DNA from: Cryptomeria japonica
Taxonomy: Eukaryota; Streptophyta; Pinopsida; Cupressales; Cupressaceae
Direction of reading: 5' to 3'
Assembly (NCBI RefSeq): GCF_030272615.1
Contig: NC_081415.1
Location: forward strand, 371,261,667 to 371,325,666
DNA length: 64,000 nucleotides
In this document: piece after piece, positions 11,691-21,733 of the stretch
How the letters are laid out: every line of letters starts with the position of its first letter
How positions within the stretch are numbered: the first letter of the stretch is position 1
Translations under genes and position numbers: made by a program
The notes under the pieces: model-generated
Database searches by the model: none
What the model saw: only the letters and a program-made list of their open reading frames with translations
Told to the model about the DNA's origin: nothing

Positions 11691-12887
11691 CTAGCAGACC
11701 CTGAGAGAGGTGCCGAACACATCATTGAGCTTGAAGAAGGAGCTAAGCCAGTTATGACTACTCCTTACCGGTATCCTAAGAAGCAGAAGGATGAGATTGA
11801 GAAAGCAATCCAGGAATTGCTTGACATTGGTTACATACGGCCTAGCAAAAGCCCCTTTGCTTCGGCTGTTGTTTTGGTGAGAAATAAGGATGGGACCATG
11901 CGCATGTGCGTGGATTACAGAGCCCTGAATCAAAAAACTATCAAGAGTCGGTATCCTATCCCGAGAATTGATGAGCTCATTGACAAGCTACATGGTGCAG
12001 TGTTCTTCTCTAAGATTGACCTCAGGTCAGGGTATCATCAGATTAGGATGAGAGCTTCAGATGTGGAGAAGACCGCTTTCAGATGCCACTTTGGGCATTT
12101 TGAGTTCCTAGTCATGCCCTTTGGCTTGACGAATGCACCCGCTACATTTCAGCCATGTATGAACAGAATCTTCCAGAAACAGCTAAGGAAGTTTGTTTTG
12201 ATATTCTTTGATAACAAACTCATATTCAGCAAATCTTGGAAGGAACATTTACAACACTTGGATGAGGTGCTAAGCATACTAGAATCCGAATCCATGTTTG
12301 CCAAGGAGTCCAAATGTGAGTTGGGAATGGAAGAGTTGCTCTACCTTGGTCACATTATCAGTGCAGGTGGTGTGAAGGTGGACCCCAAAAATATTAGAGC
12401 CATCGTTGATTGGCCTCCTCCTGAAAACATAACACATTTGAAGGGATATTTGGGTCTGTGTGGTTTATATCAGAGGTTTGTGAAGGGATATTCTCAGTTG
12501 GCTACACCCCTCACAAATCTTACGAGGAAAGGAGCTTTTGAATGGTCCAAAAAGGCACAGATAGTTTTTGAGCGGTTTGAGGGGATCATGAGTTCTTGCC
12601 CTGTTTTGGCTTTACCTGACTTCACCAAACCTTTTGAACTGCAGTGTGATGCATCTGGAGATGGTGTTGGTGCAGTCCTCATGCAGGATAAGCATCCTAT
12701 AGTCTTCGAGAGAAGGAAGTTGAGAGGACCTGAAAGGCTGTATTCGATTTATGACAAGGAAATGCTTTCCATAATGCATGCCCTTGCGAAGTTCAGGCAG
12801 TATCAAGTGGGTAGTAAGTTCATCATTAAGACTAATCACAATAGTCTTAAACACTTCATGCATCAGAAGGATTTGAATGAAAGATAG
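11676..12887 (+). pseudogene. Gypsy reverse transcriptase and RNase H, catalytic Asp lost
   Basis: RT motifs in order: PYRYPKKQKDEIEKAIQELL, GYIRPSKSPFASAVVLVRNK, MCVDYRALNQKT, FSKIDLRSGYHQIR and MPFGLTNAPATFQ. The palm motif is FFDN (12204-12215) where an active enzyme has two adjacent Asp, so polymerase activity should be lost. RNase H follows: CDASGDGVGAVL with its Asp at 12648, and YSIYDKEMLS. The later catalytic Asp is Asn (TNHNSLKH, 12831-12854). TAG at 12885 cuts the frame. Both Asp-to-Asn changes are G-to-A. It is one of the longest open stretches in the window. Confidence 0.95.
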
Positions 12888-13987
12888 CAGAAGTGGGTGA
12901 GTACGCCGCAGGCTTACGATTTCGATATTGAGTATGTTAAGGGGAGGAACAATGTTGTGGTTGATGCCTTATCCAGAAGGCCCCATTTAAGCTCACTATG
13001 CGAGCTTACTGCTGATTGGAGGGAGTTGTTGCTTGCTGATTATGCCAAAAATCAGTTTGCAACCAGCATTATAGAAGGTACTTTTCATGATGAAAGGTAC
13101 AAATTGGTTGAGGGGTTGATACTATACAAAGGAAAGATCTTCATTGTGGCTGAATCTAAGCTAAAGGAGAAGATTTTGAAGACTTTCCATGATATTCCCC
13201 TTGCTGGTCACCAAGGTTACTTCAAACATACAGGCAAATCCGAGAGAGATCTTCTTGGAAGGGACTTAAAAATGATGTTTTGAAGTACATCAAGGAGTGT
13301 CACACATGTCAGAGAAACAAAGATGAGCACACTCTGTCAGCTGGTTTGTTACAACCCTTGCCTATTCCCGGTCAAAAATGGGAAAGTATTTCCATTGACT
13401 TCATCACTAGGTTGCCACAGGCTCAAGGGAAGGATAGTATTTATGTGGTGGTAGACAGGCTAACTAAATTTGCTCATTTTTTCGCCATCACCAGCTCTTT
13501 TACAGCAGCTTAGGTTGTTGAAGTGTTCTTTTGGGATGTGTTCAAATTACATGGGTTACCAAAGAACATTGTGGGTGATAAGGACAGCAAGTTCCTAAGT
13601 GCCTTTTGGCAAGAGATCTTCAGATTATGTGGTACTGTGCTCACTCCAAGCACAAGTTATCACCCACAGACTGATGGGCAGACCAAGATAGTGAATAAGT
13701 GGTTGGAAGGATATCTTAGAAACTATGTCTCGAAGCACCAGAATGCATGGGTGAGATGGCTTCACCTGGGAGAGTACTGCAACAATTCCTCCTACCACAT
13801 GTCCATCCGGACGTCACCGTTCATGGCACCATACGGTTATGAAGCTCCTAGCTTTGCTGACTTAGTATTTGGTGATAGCAGAACCCCTCAGGTGAAGGAT
13901 ATGATGCAACAGAGTCAGGATATTCTAAGGATTCTGAGAGACAATCTCCAGCATGCACAGAATCAGCAGAAGTTGTATGCTGATTAG
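12888..13987 (+). pseudogene. Gypsy integrase, broken, catalytic Glu changed to Lys
   Basis: The segment starts with the RNase H/integrase linker (YVKGRNNVVVDALSRRP). The zinc-binding HHCC region includes GHQGYF (about 13206) and CHTCQRNK (about 13301). The catalytic core has IDFITRLP (Asp at 13397) and a second Asp at 13577. At 13685, with 35 residues between as in DDx35E, there is Lys instead of Glu (DGQTKIVN). A frameshift at about 13230-13280 lies inside the zinc domain; in-frame TAG codons are at 13511 and 13985. Integrase inserts the cDNA; this copy could not. Confidence 0.93.
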
Positions 13988-14473
13988 AAGCGAATTGAGC
14001 GCACCTTTGAGGTGGGCGACATGGTTTACTTGAGGCTCCAACCCTACAAACAGTCTACTCTCAAGAAGAGTGAGGTTGAGAAATTAAAGCCACGATTCTA
14101 TGGGCCTTTAAGAGTCGGCAAGAGAATTGGAGAAGTGGCATATGAGCTGGAATTACCAGCAAGCAGCAAGATTTATAATGTATTTCATGTGTCACACCTC
14201 AAGAAGGCTCTAGGACACAACGTTGTTGCTTCAGTTGAGTTACCCCCGCTTGATGAGGAGGGAGAGCTAGTTTTGGTTCCTGAAGCTATCCTTGATTTCA
14301 GGGAACGCTCTTTGAGGAGAAGGGTGATCAAGGAATACTTGATCAAATGGAAAAATTTACCAGCAGAGGATGCTACATGGGAAAATGAGGAGATTTTACT
14401 GCATCCAGCCTTACAATTGCTTGAGGACAAGCAATTTTCGGGAGGGCGGACTGTAATGTCCCCTTCTCGTTGA
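13988..14473 (+). pseudogene. Integrase C-terminal GPY/F-like region and chromodomain
   Basis: In frame after the TAG at 13985. GDMVYLRLQPYKQ and LKPRFYGPLRVGKRIGEVAY form the GPY/F-like module, followed by FHVSHLKK. The chromodomain (about 14285-14400) reads ILDFRERSLRRRVIKEYLIK and then WKNLPAEDATWENEE, with the aromatic W..W spacing of gypsy chromodomains thought to steer insertion to certain chromatin. The frame ends LEDKQF and runs about 20 bp into the 3' LTR before its stop (14471). Confidence 0.92.
14434..14451 (+). promoter_or_regulatory. Polypurine tract of the F1 gypsy element
   Basis: TTTTCGGGAGGGCGGAC directly before the 3' LTR start at 14452. It primes plus-strand DNA synthesis. 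The same sequence, slightly altered, precedes the 3' LTR of the F2 element at 42284. Confidence 0.8.
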
Positions 14474-16365
14474 TGTACTTCCAGTGGTCCATTGACCTAT
14501 TCCTGAGACCCGTAGGCTATGTGGAATGAAGAATGAGGGTCAAACATCAATGAGGCGAGAACTTACTATTTTTAGTAAGTCAGGGGTTGGCTGTTTTGGT
14601 GATACTGTCCTACTGAGCTCTTTATGCTGTCACTGGGTGCGAAGATCATGCTTTTTGGAGCAGTAGTTCATGACTTACTATTTTTAGTAAGTGGCAGTAT
14701 GGAATGTTTCTATTTTTGCCAGTGGGCAGGGTCCTGATCCTGCAACAGTTCAATGGTCTTCCTTGCTCAGCTTCATCCTGGTTTTGTTAATAATCAGTAT
14801 TGGAGTCATAAGTGATGTAATTAAATATTATTTCCTTATCCTAAGGTTTAATATTTAATTAATTTGATTATTTTTACTACTCATTAATGACTTTGGAAAT
14901 TGCGCATAATGTCTCCTACGTGCTAGGCGAATTGTTTATGTCTAGAAAGGGACGCCAATATTAAAATGGGAGATGTTATTTTATTCAACAAAATTACTTG
15001 CTAAGTCAAATCGTGGTCTTTGCTTGCTTTGCGTGGTTTTTTACTTAATGTATGGTGCCATCCTTGGGTAAATTAAATGCAAATGGGAAAGTTGAATTTG
15101 GGCGCATTTGTGAGGATTTGCATTTGGATTTGGTGGAGTTAGAAGTTATAAATAAGAGCCTTGGGCTCTCATTTTGGTTATCTTATGAATTTGCATCGGT
15201 ATGCTGCCGGATTGGCGATTGAAAAATCTGAGCTTCGAAGTGTGGCTTCCTAGCTAAGTCTCAGTTTCGTACTTGGAAGATAGTACCTAGCTGTGTCCTT
15301 GTATTTCCAGTGCTGTTGGTGAGTGAGTTTGCAGATTGTGGAGTGTTTTGTGTGGGATTGGAGTGTTTTCTAGTTGTCGGTCGCGTACTGAAACTATATT
15401 TTGCTCATACCTCTTGGCCAGGCGATTCCATCATTCTGGGTACCGGCTCATCCATCTTTCCTACCACTAGTGATTCATCTTGTAAGTTTTTAGCACCTTG
15501 CATTGAGTGTGGAATTTTATAATGCAAATCGAACTTCTCTGGTTAGGCGTTGGGTTTAGGGAGTGCATTGGGATGCATGCTAAATAAATTTGAGTGTTTT
15601 GATAGCTTCCTTTGGGTTTGTTTTCATTGTTGTTGGTATAGTATTGGTTTAAAACTGATTTGGGGTGAATTGGGTGAGTAATGAGAGAGTTATGAGTGTT
15701 TTAGTGAGTTCATAGGCTGTTGGTTTTACATTTCCAGCCTGCAGATTTGATGTTAGCAGAATTTCATGCTATTTATTTTGGATGTTCAGCATTGCTCTTC
15801 TACTCTCACTCTCTTTGATATTGTAAGGTTAAGTAGTAGTACTACTAACCATTCTGGCTTGTAAACTCTCATCCTGCTGAAAAGTGGAAGACGCTGGCTT
15901 GCCGCCTATTTCAGTTAAATTGTAATTCAGTCCTCCCGCTGCATAAGCGGTCGAGTGATGATTGGTTATAATGGTCCTCCTGCTGCATAAGCGGTCGAGT
16001 TGAGTTTATTTGTAATTCAGCCCTCCTGCTGAAATACCGCGGTTGAGTGATTTGTGTCTGCTGTATGTTTCTCTTCGCTGGTTCACCGCCAAGTTTCTTT
16101 CTTTCCCATTGCATAAGTGGAAGGGGCTGGCTTGCCGCCCATTATTGTATTCATTTCATCTTTTCAACAAATTTGAGATCTAACGATCCCCTATTCACCG
16201 TATGCTCTCACCTTCCCATGTTGGGCACTTGGTGATCAGAAAGTGGAAGGGTTGCAATTTTCAGCAAGCTTTGAGTTTATGTTTTCTAACCTTTACGGGT
16301 TATCTATTGGTTGATGATTATTATTGGTCCTAAAAACATTTAACAAAAATATCTAGGATATTACA
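14452..16365 (+). mobile_element. 3' LTR of the F1 gypsy element
   Basis: Begins TGTAATGTCC and ends GGATATTACA. MEF2-type palindromes lie at 14561-14580 and 14673-14692, the TATA box near 15147 (TTATAAATAAGAG), and R/U5 hairpins at 15930-16120, for example CCGCT (15936-15940) with AGCGG (15946-15950). It matches the 5' LTR along its length with scattered substitutions and small indels. Confidence 0.95.
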
Positions 16366-16447
16366 GATGGGCCATTAAATACATGATGGGTGTGATGCCT
16401 TATTAATTGACAAGCCTACTACTTGGCACCACATGTCATTTTTGGTC

Positions 16448-16536
16448 AAACCCTAATTAGGGTTTACATGGTGTAATCTTGGCCCTTGATTTCAAATCAA
16501 TCTTGGTTGTTCATTTGTGGGAGGATCTCTATAAAA
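16448..16536 (+). promoter_or_regulatory. F3 LTR promoter: telo-box palindrome and TATA box
   Basis: AAACCCTAATTAGGGTTT (16448-16465) is two telo-boxes head to head. CTATAAAAGG starts at 16529, about 65 bp downstream. The same pair at the same spacing is found on the minus strand at 32267/32204 and 21672/21590, which suggests this is the core LTR promoter of the family. Confidence 0.75.
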
Positions 16537-17338
16537 GGCCCTGCCTTTTCATTTGTAATTCATTAGATAGTTAGCTCATTATAAGCAAAGAGCTCTTGCT
16601 CCTTAGAGTAGTATAGTAGGAGAAGGAGAAGACATTCTTGTAAGACTTGGAGAAATAAAGTTTGATTTCAATGGAGAATGTAATGGTGTTTGATGAATTT
16701 CCATGGTTCATACTTTTTGCATCTTGTTGACTATAAGTTGCAGTGTAAAGTTAGCCTGAGCCACTAAATTTGTGCTAAGTTCAATTGCGGATGGTTGTTT
16801 GGATTGCACCGTTTTGGGTATTCAAATACACTTTCTTGATGTGAAAATCCTTGGAAGATTGCACCAGTTCTTGTGGAGTTGTAGTTGATCTTGGCAAACC
16901 AGGACTTGGTTATTTGGAATTTGTCCATTGGAGCACTATCCATTAATATCATTGTCCTTAGGAGTAGAATAGATTCTCTAACCCTTTCCCCTTTGATTCA
17001 ATTCCTTTCAATTGTGTCCGTTCGAAGAAGCATCACAAGATTGCAATATCCGATGAAGAAGTTCCACCCAGCATTGCAGAAGACGTGAAAGAATGATCCA
17101 AACATAAGTCCGTTTGTGTTACTAGCATATTACATCAAGCCAAACGAACTCATATCCAACATAAAGTCGCAAGTTCGCAGTAGGAACCTTGGAGTCGCTT
17201 CTATGATCTTCGCAATCTTAGCATATGAGGGGTCTTTTCTCAACAGAGGATAGAGTGTCCTTTGGGAACTTTATTCTATTTTGGTGTGGTCACAAAACAC
17301 CCATCAACACTACCTAGAAGCAATTGCAGGATGGAAAC

Positions 17339-19062
17339 TGTAATGTCCCTCTTTGAGATTTTCCTTAATTTAATCCTGAGACAACAATTCCAACTTAAGG
17401 TGATAACTGTAATATATATATAAATATAATTTTATCAAATACAAGAACATTTTATTATAATATTTGACTTAAAATTTCTAAGAATAGTACGAAAGATAGA
17501 ACTTATCTTTACAATCATTGCTATCAATCTACCAATCTGGTATAGGTTTGCAACACTACTCTCGTCTTAAATTTGCTATAGTGGAGCTCTTTATTTTACC
17601 CTTAAAACTGTCCAAATTCTCTTCATGAATCTGATATGAAGTTCTTCGTATATCTTCTTTGGCATATTAGATATATCTTCTTTGGCATATGAGATATATC
17701 TTCTTTCTTACTTTTGTAACCCCTCCATCGTTCATTACCAATGATATCTTATACTTAATCGAACAGCTGTAATCCTTTTTCAAAGAATGCGTCTCTTTAT
17801 TACAGATGCAACTCCCCATTGTATTTTAACAAATTACACCCCTTCATTTTTAATCATTCCATATTCTTATTAAGGTTTGTTAATATTTTAATTCATTTGC
17901 TTTGGATCGCACCTTCTCAAAGACAACACAGATTGCACCACTTCATAAGACGTATCTTCTCACCCATACGCTGTCCAAGGTATCATTCTCATAAAATTTG
18001 AGACGTAATTATTGATAAACTACTTCTGTATCTGAATGGCCTGTCTGAAGCTCTTTCCTAGGTCTCGGCTTGTCCTTTGGGTATTAGTGCGCTCTTCTCT
18101 AGTGAAAATCCTTCTTAATCTCCCTTCTAATCCTCCTATTTTCTCCCCTTCATAATGACACGATTGCCCACATATATATGGAGTCAATCGATGGGGGGTG
18201 TCTATTCGCTCAAAGAGTCACGTTGATCATTGTCACATTTATCCAATAAACTAATCGATTATTGTCATTAGTTAATGCAATCGGTGTGGTCAATCCTTAA
18301 CCATGCTCGATATCATCCTTAGATGGAAATCAATAATCAATACTTATTGTTTCAATGGCAACATATTCTCCGTAATTGTCTGTCCCAGTCCGACATGAAG
18401 ACTGTGTATTTAACCCACGAATGGTATTTGTATCTGCTGATTCCCCCATGGCATACTATTATCGATGATGATCGTGCTAGAGGAATCAGGTATATTATCG
18501 CTCTCACATGGTATGACTGTGTATTCGGTTGTCTCTTCTACAACTTCGTCTCTTTCAGAGACTTCACGAAGTTGTTCCTTTGCATCAGAGACTACATAAT
18601 TAACTCCTATGAATTCTCCACCCACTTTTAGGTGTCCTTCACATTCGTTCCTTGATTATTGTCCACTTCCACCTTGTCGTATTCACACTGCTTCTAATAC
18701 CCTAATCCGTTATTCATTTAATAATCTTGGACATTCTTGGGTATGATATTGTATTAAAATAATATTTAATATTGATATGATTAATATTATTTTTATATTA
18801 ATGAATGATTAATATTACTATTAACATCAATAATTAATTACCTAATAAATGATAATTTATTATTATGATTAAGAATCACAAAATCTATATTAATTACATC
18901 ACCAGGATGTGGAGTTATGATAACCCTCTCACTTTAGAGGAAAATCGTGAAGTGTCATAAATGAGACGATTTTCCAATATTATTAAATGTTAATTAATAA
19001 ATGTTTTAATTATCGTATTTATTTAATCACAATAATCCAATGTCCAAAGAGGGGTTATGACA
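17339..19062. mobile_element. Solo LTR of about 1.72 kb (TSD GAAAC)
   Basis: Starts TGTAATGTCCCTCTTTG and ends CAAAGAGGGGTTATGACA, so its ends form an imperfect inverted repeat. GAAAC flanks it on both sides (17334-17338 and 19063-19067). There is no primer site and no ORF of note. A TATA-like CATATATATG near 18172 reads best on the minus strand, where the end would be GGGACATTACA. The plus-strand start matches the common TGTAATGTCCC terminus, so orientation stays open. The family differs from F1, F2 and F3. Confidence 0.85.
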
Positions 19063-19067
19063 GAAAC

Positions 19068-20516
19068 CTTGGTACAACCCGATACATCTACATGCACATC
19101 TAAAATATGATAATGCAATGCCCTATTATCAGGATATGGCAAAGAAACATATTAATAATTTTTGCTAGGCTAATTCATCTATTTCAATGAACAGGGCTTT
19201 GACCAAAGCACTTTTAAATTAATGGATTTTTCCAAAAAGAGGATCATCCTTCTCTGTTTACCCATATTCAACTCCCTTTCTGGGAATCATATCTTAAATA
19301 CACAAAATGAAATGCAGACATTCACACATATGCCAATGAGTTTATCTACTCTTTTGTTATGCTCATGTATATTCTTATGCTATATTCACCTATAATATCA
19401 TGAAATGATTATTTAAAAGATTCATTATTTTCCAATGTAAATTTGAGACTACATGGCTTTTAATGCATAATGATCATGACATTACTTATATTTTTCTTTT
19501 CCAAATGCCATTTCAATGAAAGAAATGAAAGAAGATTTTTATTTTAGAAAAATGAATGATAAAGCATTATTTGATTGTTGCTCTGAGATCCAATGCAGGT
19601 TCAAAGTTACCAGCACATATTAGGTGGATCTGGGCTCTTGTATTTAGCGATTGATTCATTATTTGGAGTGTTGTGGTAATTTTTTTGGCGGCTCATATTG
19701 ATTTATTGGCTGGTGATTCAATTCCTTGTACCAGTCCAATAAATAGTTGGCTTGTGGACTTTATTCTTTGTGATTGCACAAGGTTCTGGATCCTCCATCA
19801 TAGTTCCTCATCATTTTTTTATTGGACAATTTTTTGATGGAGTTTAGGCATTCATAAAGTTTGGAGTGAAGATTGTCATTAGGTTTTCCAATTCCATTGA
19901 GTGCTTGAAGTGAGCCCAGGTTGCGGTTTGTCTGAGCACTCATTGGGACATTTAGTCCCACATTGGAGAGCAAAAGCCGTTCTTAAGGCTTTAAATATCC
20001 CAAAACACAAACACATACCATTGAGCAAAGGGTCCCGTGGGAGGAAGGTTGTGCTCTCATGCATTCTTAGGGATTTGCTTATCATGCTTGACTTGAAGTG
20101 TTGATTGCTAGAGCTAGGTATCCTGCTAACTTGGCTTGGTGTGTTGGCTTGTTGGTGTTGGAACCCGCCAACTCATCACCCTCTAAGGGCCCATATTTTT
20201 TCGCTCCAAACTCAATATGGTCGCATGGGCGACCTGAATTGAGCCCAAGTGCTGATTTTTTGCCTCCAAAGTGCCTTTTATAGGCCAATTTTTTCAAACT
20301 TGCACAACTTTTGCATACGGAGTTCATTTTGGGCGCACCATACATCATCAAAAGCTTTTTTCACCAACTCCGCAATGCTAGAGGTATTTTTCTGATATTT
20401 TGCAGTTTGCTGCTCCATTTCATCCGTTGAAGTTGCATATTAGTTTTGCTCCATTTCCTGCACACGTAAGGAGTTGATCGGCTATATTGTGAAAAACAGT
20501 TGCTACATTCTCTTGT
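19068..20516. other. Flank of the copia element; snRNA-type promoter motifs
   Basis: No protein recognised. It includes the USE and TATA pair at 19955-19997 and a T6 run at 20196-20201. I looked here for the 5' LTR that should match 30494-30792 and did not find it. Confidence 0.4.
19955..19997 (+). promoter_or_regulatory. Possible snRNA-type (USE + TATA) promoter
   Basis: GTCCCACATTG (19955-19965) matches the plant upstream sequence element RTCCCACATCG with one or two mismatches. TTTAAATA (19990-19997) lies 24 bp downstream, the spacing typical of plant RNA polymerase III snRNA promoters. A transcript starting near 20020 would reach a T6 run at 20196-20201, about 180 nt. The sequence does not match U3, U6 or 7SL as I know them. 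It could also be a repeat carrying this motif. Confidence 0.35.
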
Positions 20517-20788
20517 TTGATCATAAATTGGTTCAAAATTGTACTTCTAACTCCATATAATTATCATGAGTGGAAATCACAAATGGAGTTATTCTTGCTA
20601 ACATTGAAGTTGCATAGAATCACATTTGGTCACAATCCTAAACCTACACTAGGTGTTGTAGAAAGGAGATTATGGCTTGATAGAAGAGATGAAGCTCTTG
20701 GTACCCTTTGTTTGTCCATTTCTCCTGATCTTTGATATCATGTTGCATCTTGGACACATCCCAATGAGATTTGGACCACCTTGGAGAT
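20517..20788 (+). pseudogene. Ty1/copia gag, N-terminal part, cut by an insertion
   Basis: The translation (YNYHEWKSQMELFL, KLHRITFG, LWLDRRDEALGTLCLSISPDL) matches the start of copia gag proteins of the UBN2 type. TGA follows at about 20733, then the frame continues recognisably (HPNEIWTTLEI) to 20788. There an F3-like LTR end begins (TGTTGGTGTACG). The C-terminal part of what looks like the same gag resumes at 27591. About 80 residues are missing between the two parts. Confidence 0.75.
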
Positions 20789-21733
20789 TGTTGGTGTACG
20801 TTTTATCATTCACCGAACATTAGAATAGAAGGTCCAAGGACACTCTACCCTCCCTTGAACAAAATCACTACGTGTGCTAAGATTGCGTGAAGATCACACG
20901 GCGATTCCAAGGTTTATATATGCGAACGGGCGACTTTATGTTGGATAGCTTCCTTGGTGATGTTTGCTGAAATACAAGGGGGACTTATGCTCAACTTATA
21001 TCATCCACAAGTTAGGACTTAGACGAATTTGAGAATAAATGCTATCTTCTTTTTTGGATTTTTAATTTTAGATTTCAAAAAAAAAAGATAAAAAGGAAAA
21101 AGGTTTAGAAGTTCTATACTACTTCTAAGAACTCGAGAGATGGCAAAGATTAAGTGAAACTAACAACAACACTTTGCTTCGCCACACTAAGGACAACTAC
21201 ACAAAGTAAGTGCAATCTTCAAGGGTTGCACTAAAAGATTTTCATACTATGAATAATACCATCAGTTGAACAATATTTATCCAAAGTAGAAGTAAAAGCA
21301 CCCACAATATAAGCTCAGGCTAACTTTACACAATGAATAAAAATCATTTGTTCAAAAAAATTATGAGCAATAGTTTCACCAATCTATACTATCAAATCTT
21401 TCATTCATCTAACAACTTTGTAAGCAAATATATTCTATGTTGAAGAAAGTATGCAACCATGCAACCATAGGATAATAATAAGGTTTCAAAGCAAAATGCA
21501 AATGAACTTTTATTATCAAAGTAGCTCTTAGCAACAATTTCATCATAAATCTCCCCACAAAATAAAATGAGAGAATAGGAATTTATATAGAGTTCGGGAA
21601 AACAAACGAAAGGCCGAGAGCAATCAAAAATCAACGGTCGAGATCGAGACACAACTACCCTAATTAGGGTTTCCCATAATAGTAACAAGAACAAATGCAT
21701 GAAGGACAAATGGCACGAGGAGCTATCTTCTAG
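20789..21733 (-). mobile_element. F3-like LTR promoter/R/U5 end, reversed
   Basis: Read on the minus strand it ends ACACCAACA and shares several blocks with the F3 solo LTR at 16371-17309: GTGTAAAGTTAGCCTGAGC, a TATA box (CTATATAAA, 21591-21583), and the telo-box palindrome with one mismatch (21656-21672). No primer site follows its 3' end, so it is a 3' or solo LTR. Its 5' limit is unclear: a large pseudogene begins within 100 bp upstream of the telo-box. Confidence 0.65.

Larger units (their letters stand above)
7674..16365 (+). mobile_element. Complete Ty3/gypsy chromovirus (family F1), inactivated
   Basis: Two LTRs of about 1.91 kb (7674-9585, 14452-16365), an initiator-Met tRNA primer site, gag, PR, RT, RNase H, integrase, chromodomain and polypurine tract occur in the standard gypsy order. 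The element is flanked by GATGG (7669-7673 and 16366-16370), a perfect target duplication. The first 400 bp of the two LTRs differ at roughly 25 positions by eye, so the insertion is old. Every coding domain carries stops or frameshifts. The C-terminal chromodomain places it among the chromoviruses. I cannot settle the clade (Galadriel, Tekay or Reina-like). Confidence 0.96.
5002..17309 (+). mobile_element. Giant solo LTR (family F3), split by a gypsy element
   Basis: The left end reads TATTGTGACG and the right end CCATCAACA. Both are flanked by CTACC (4997-5001 and 17310-17314), a perfect 5-bp target duplication. Removing the nested element (7674-16365 plus one GATGG) leaves about 3.6 kb, close to the about 3.5 kb of the related reversed copy at 31382-37129. 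That copy starts TGTTGTGACG, so the TA here is a mutated TG. The element carries minisatellites in U3, a telo-box palindrome (16448-16465), a TATA box (CTATAAAAGG, 16530) and the R/U5 part. No primer site follows the right end, which fits a solo LTR left by recombination between two LTRs. Confidence 0.82.

Noticed and set aside
14185-14430. Minus-strand frame of 81 codons
   Set aside because: Shadow of the integrase C-terminus and chromodomain on the other strand.
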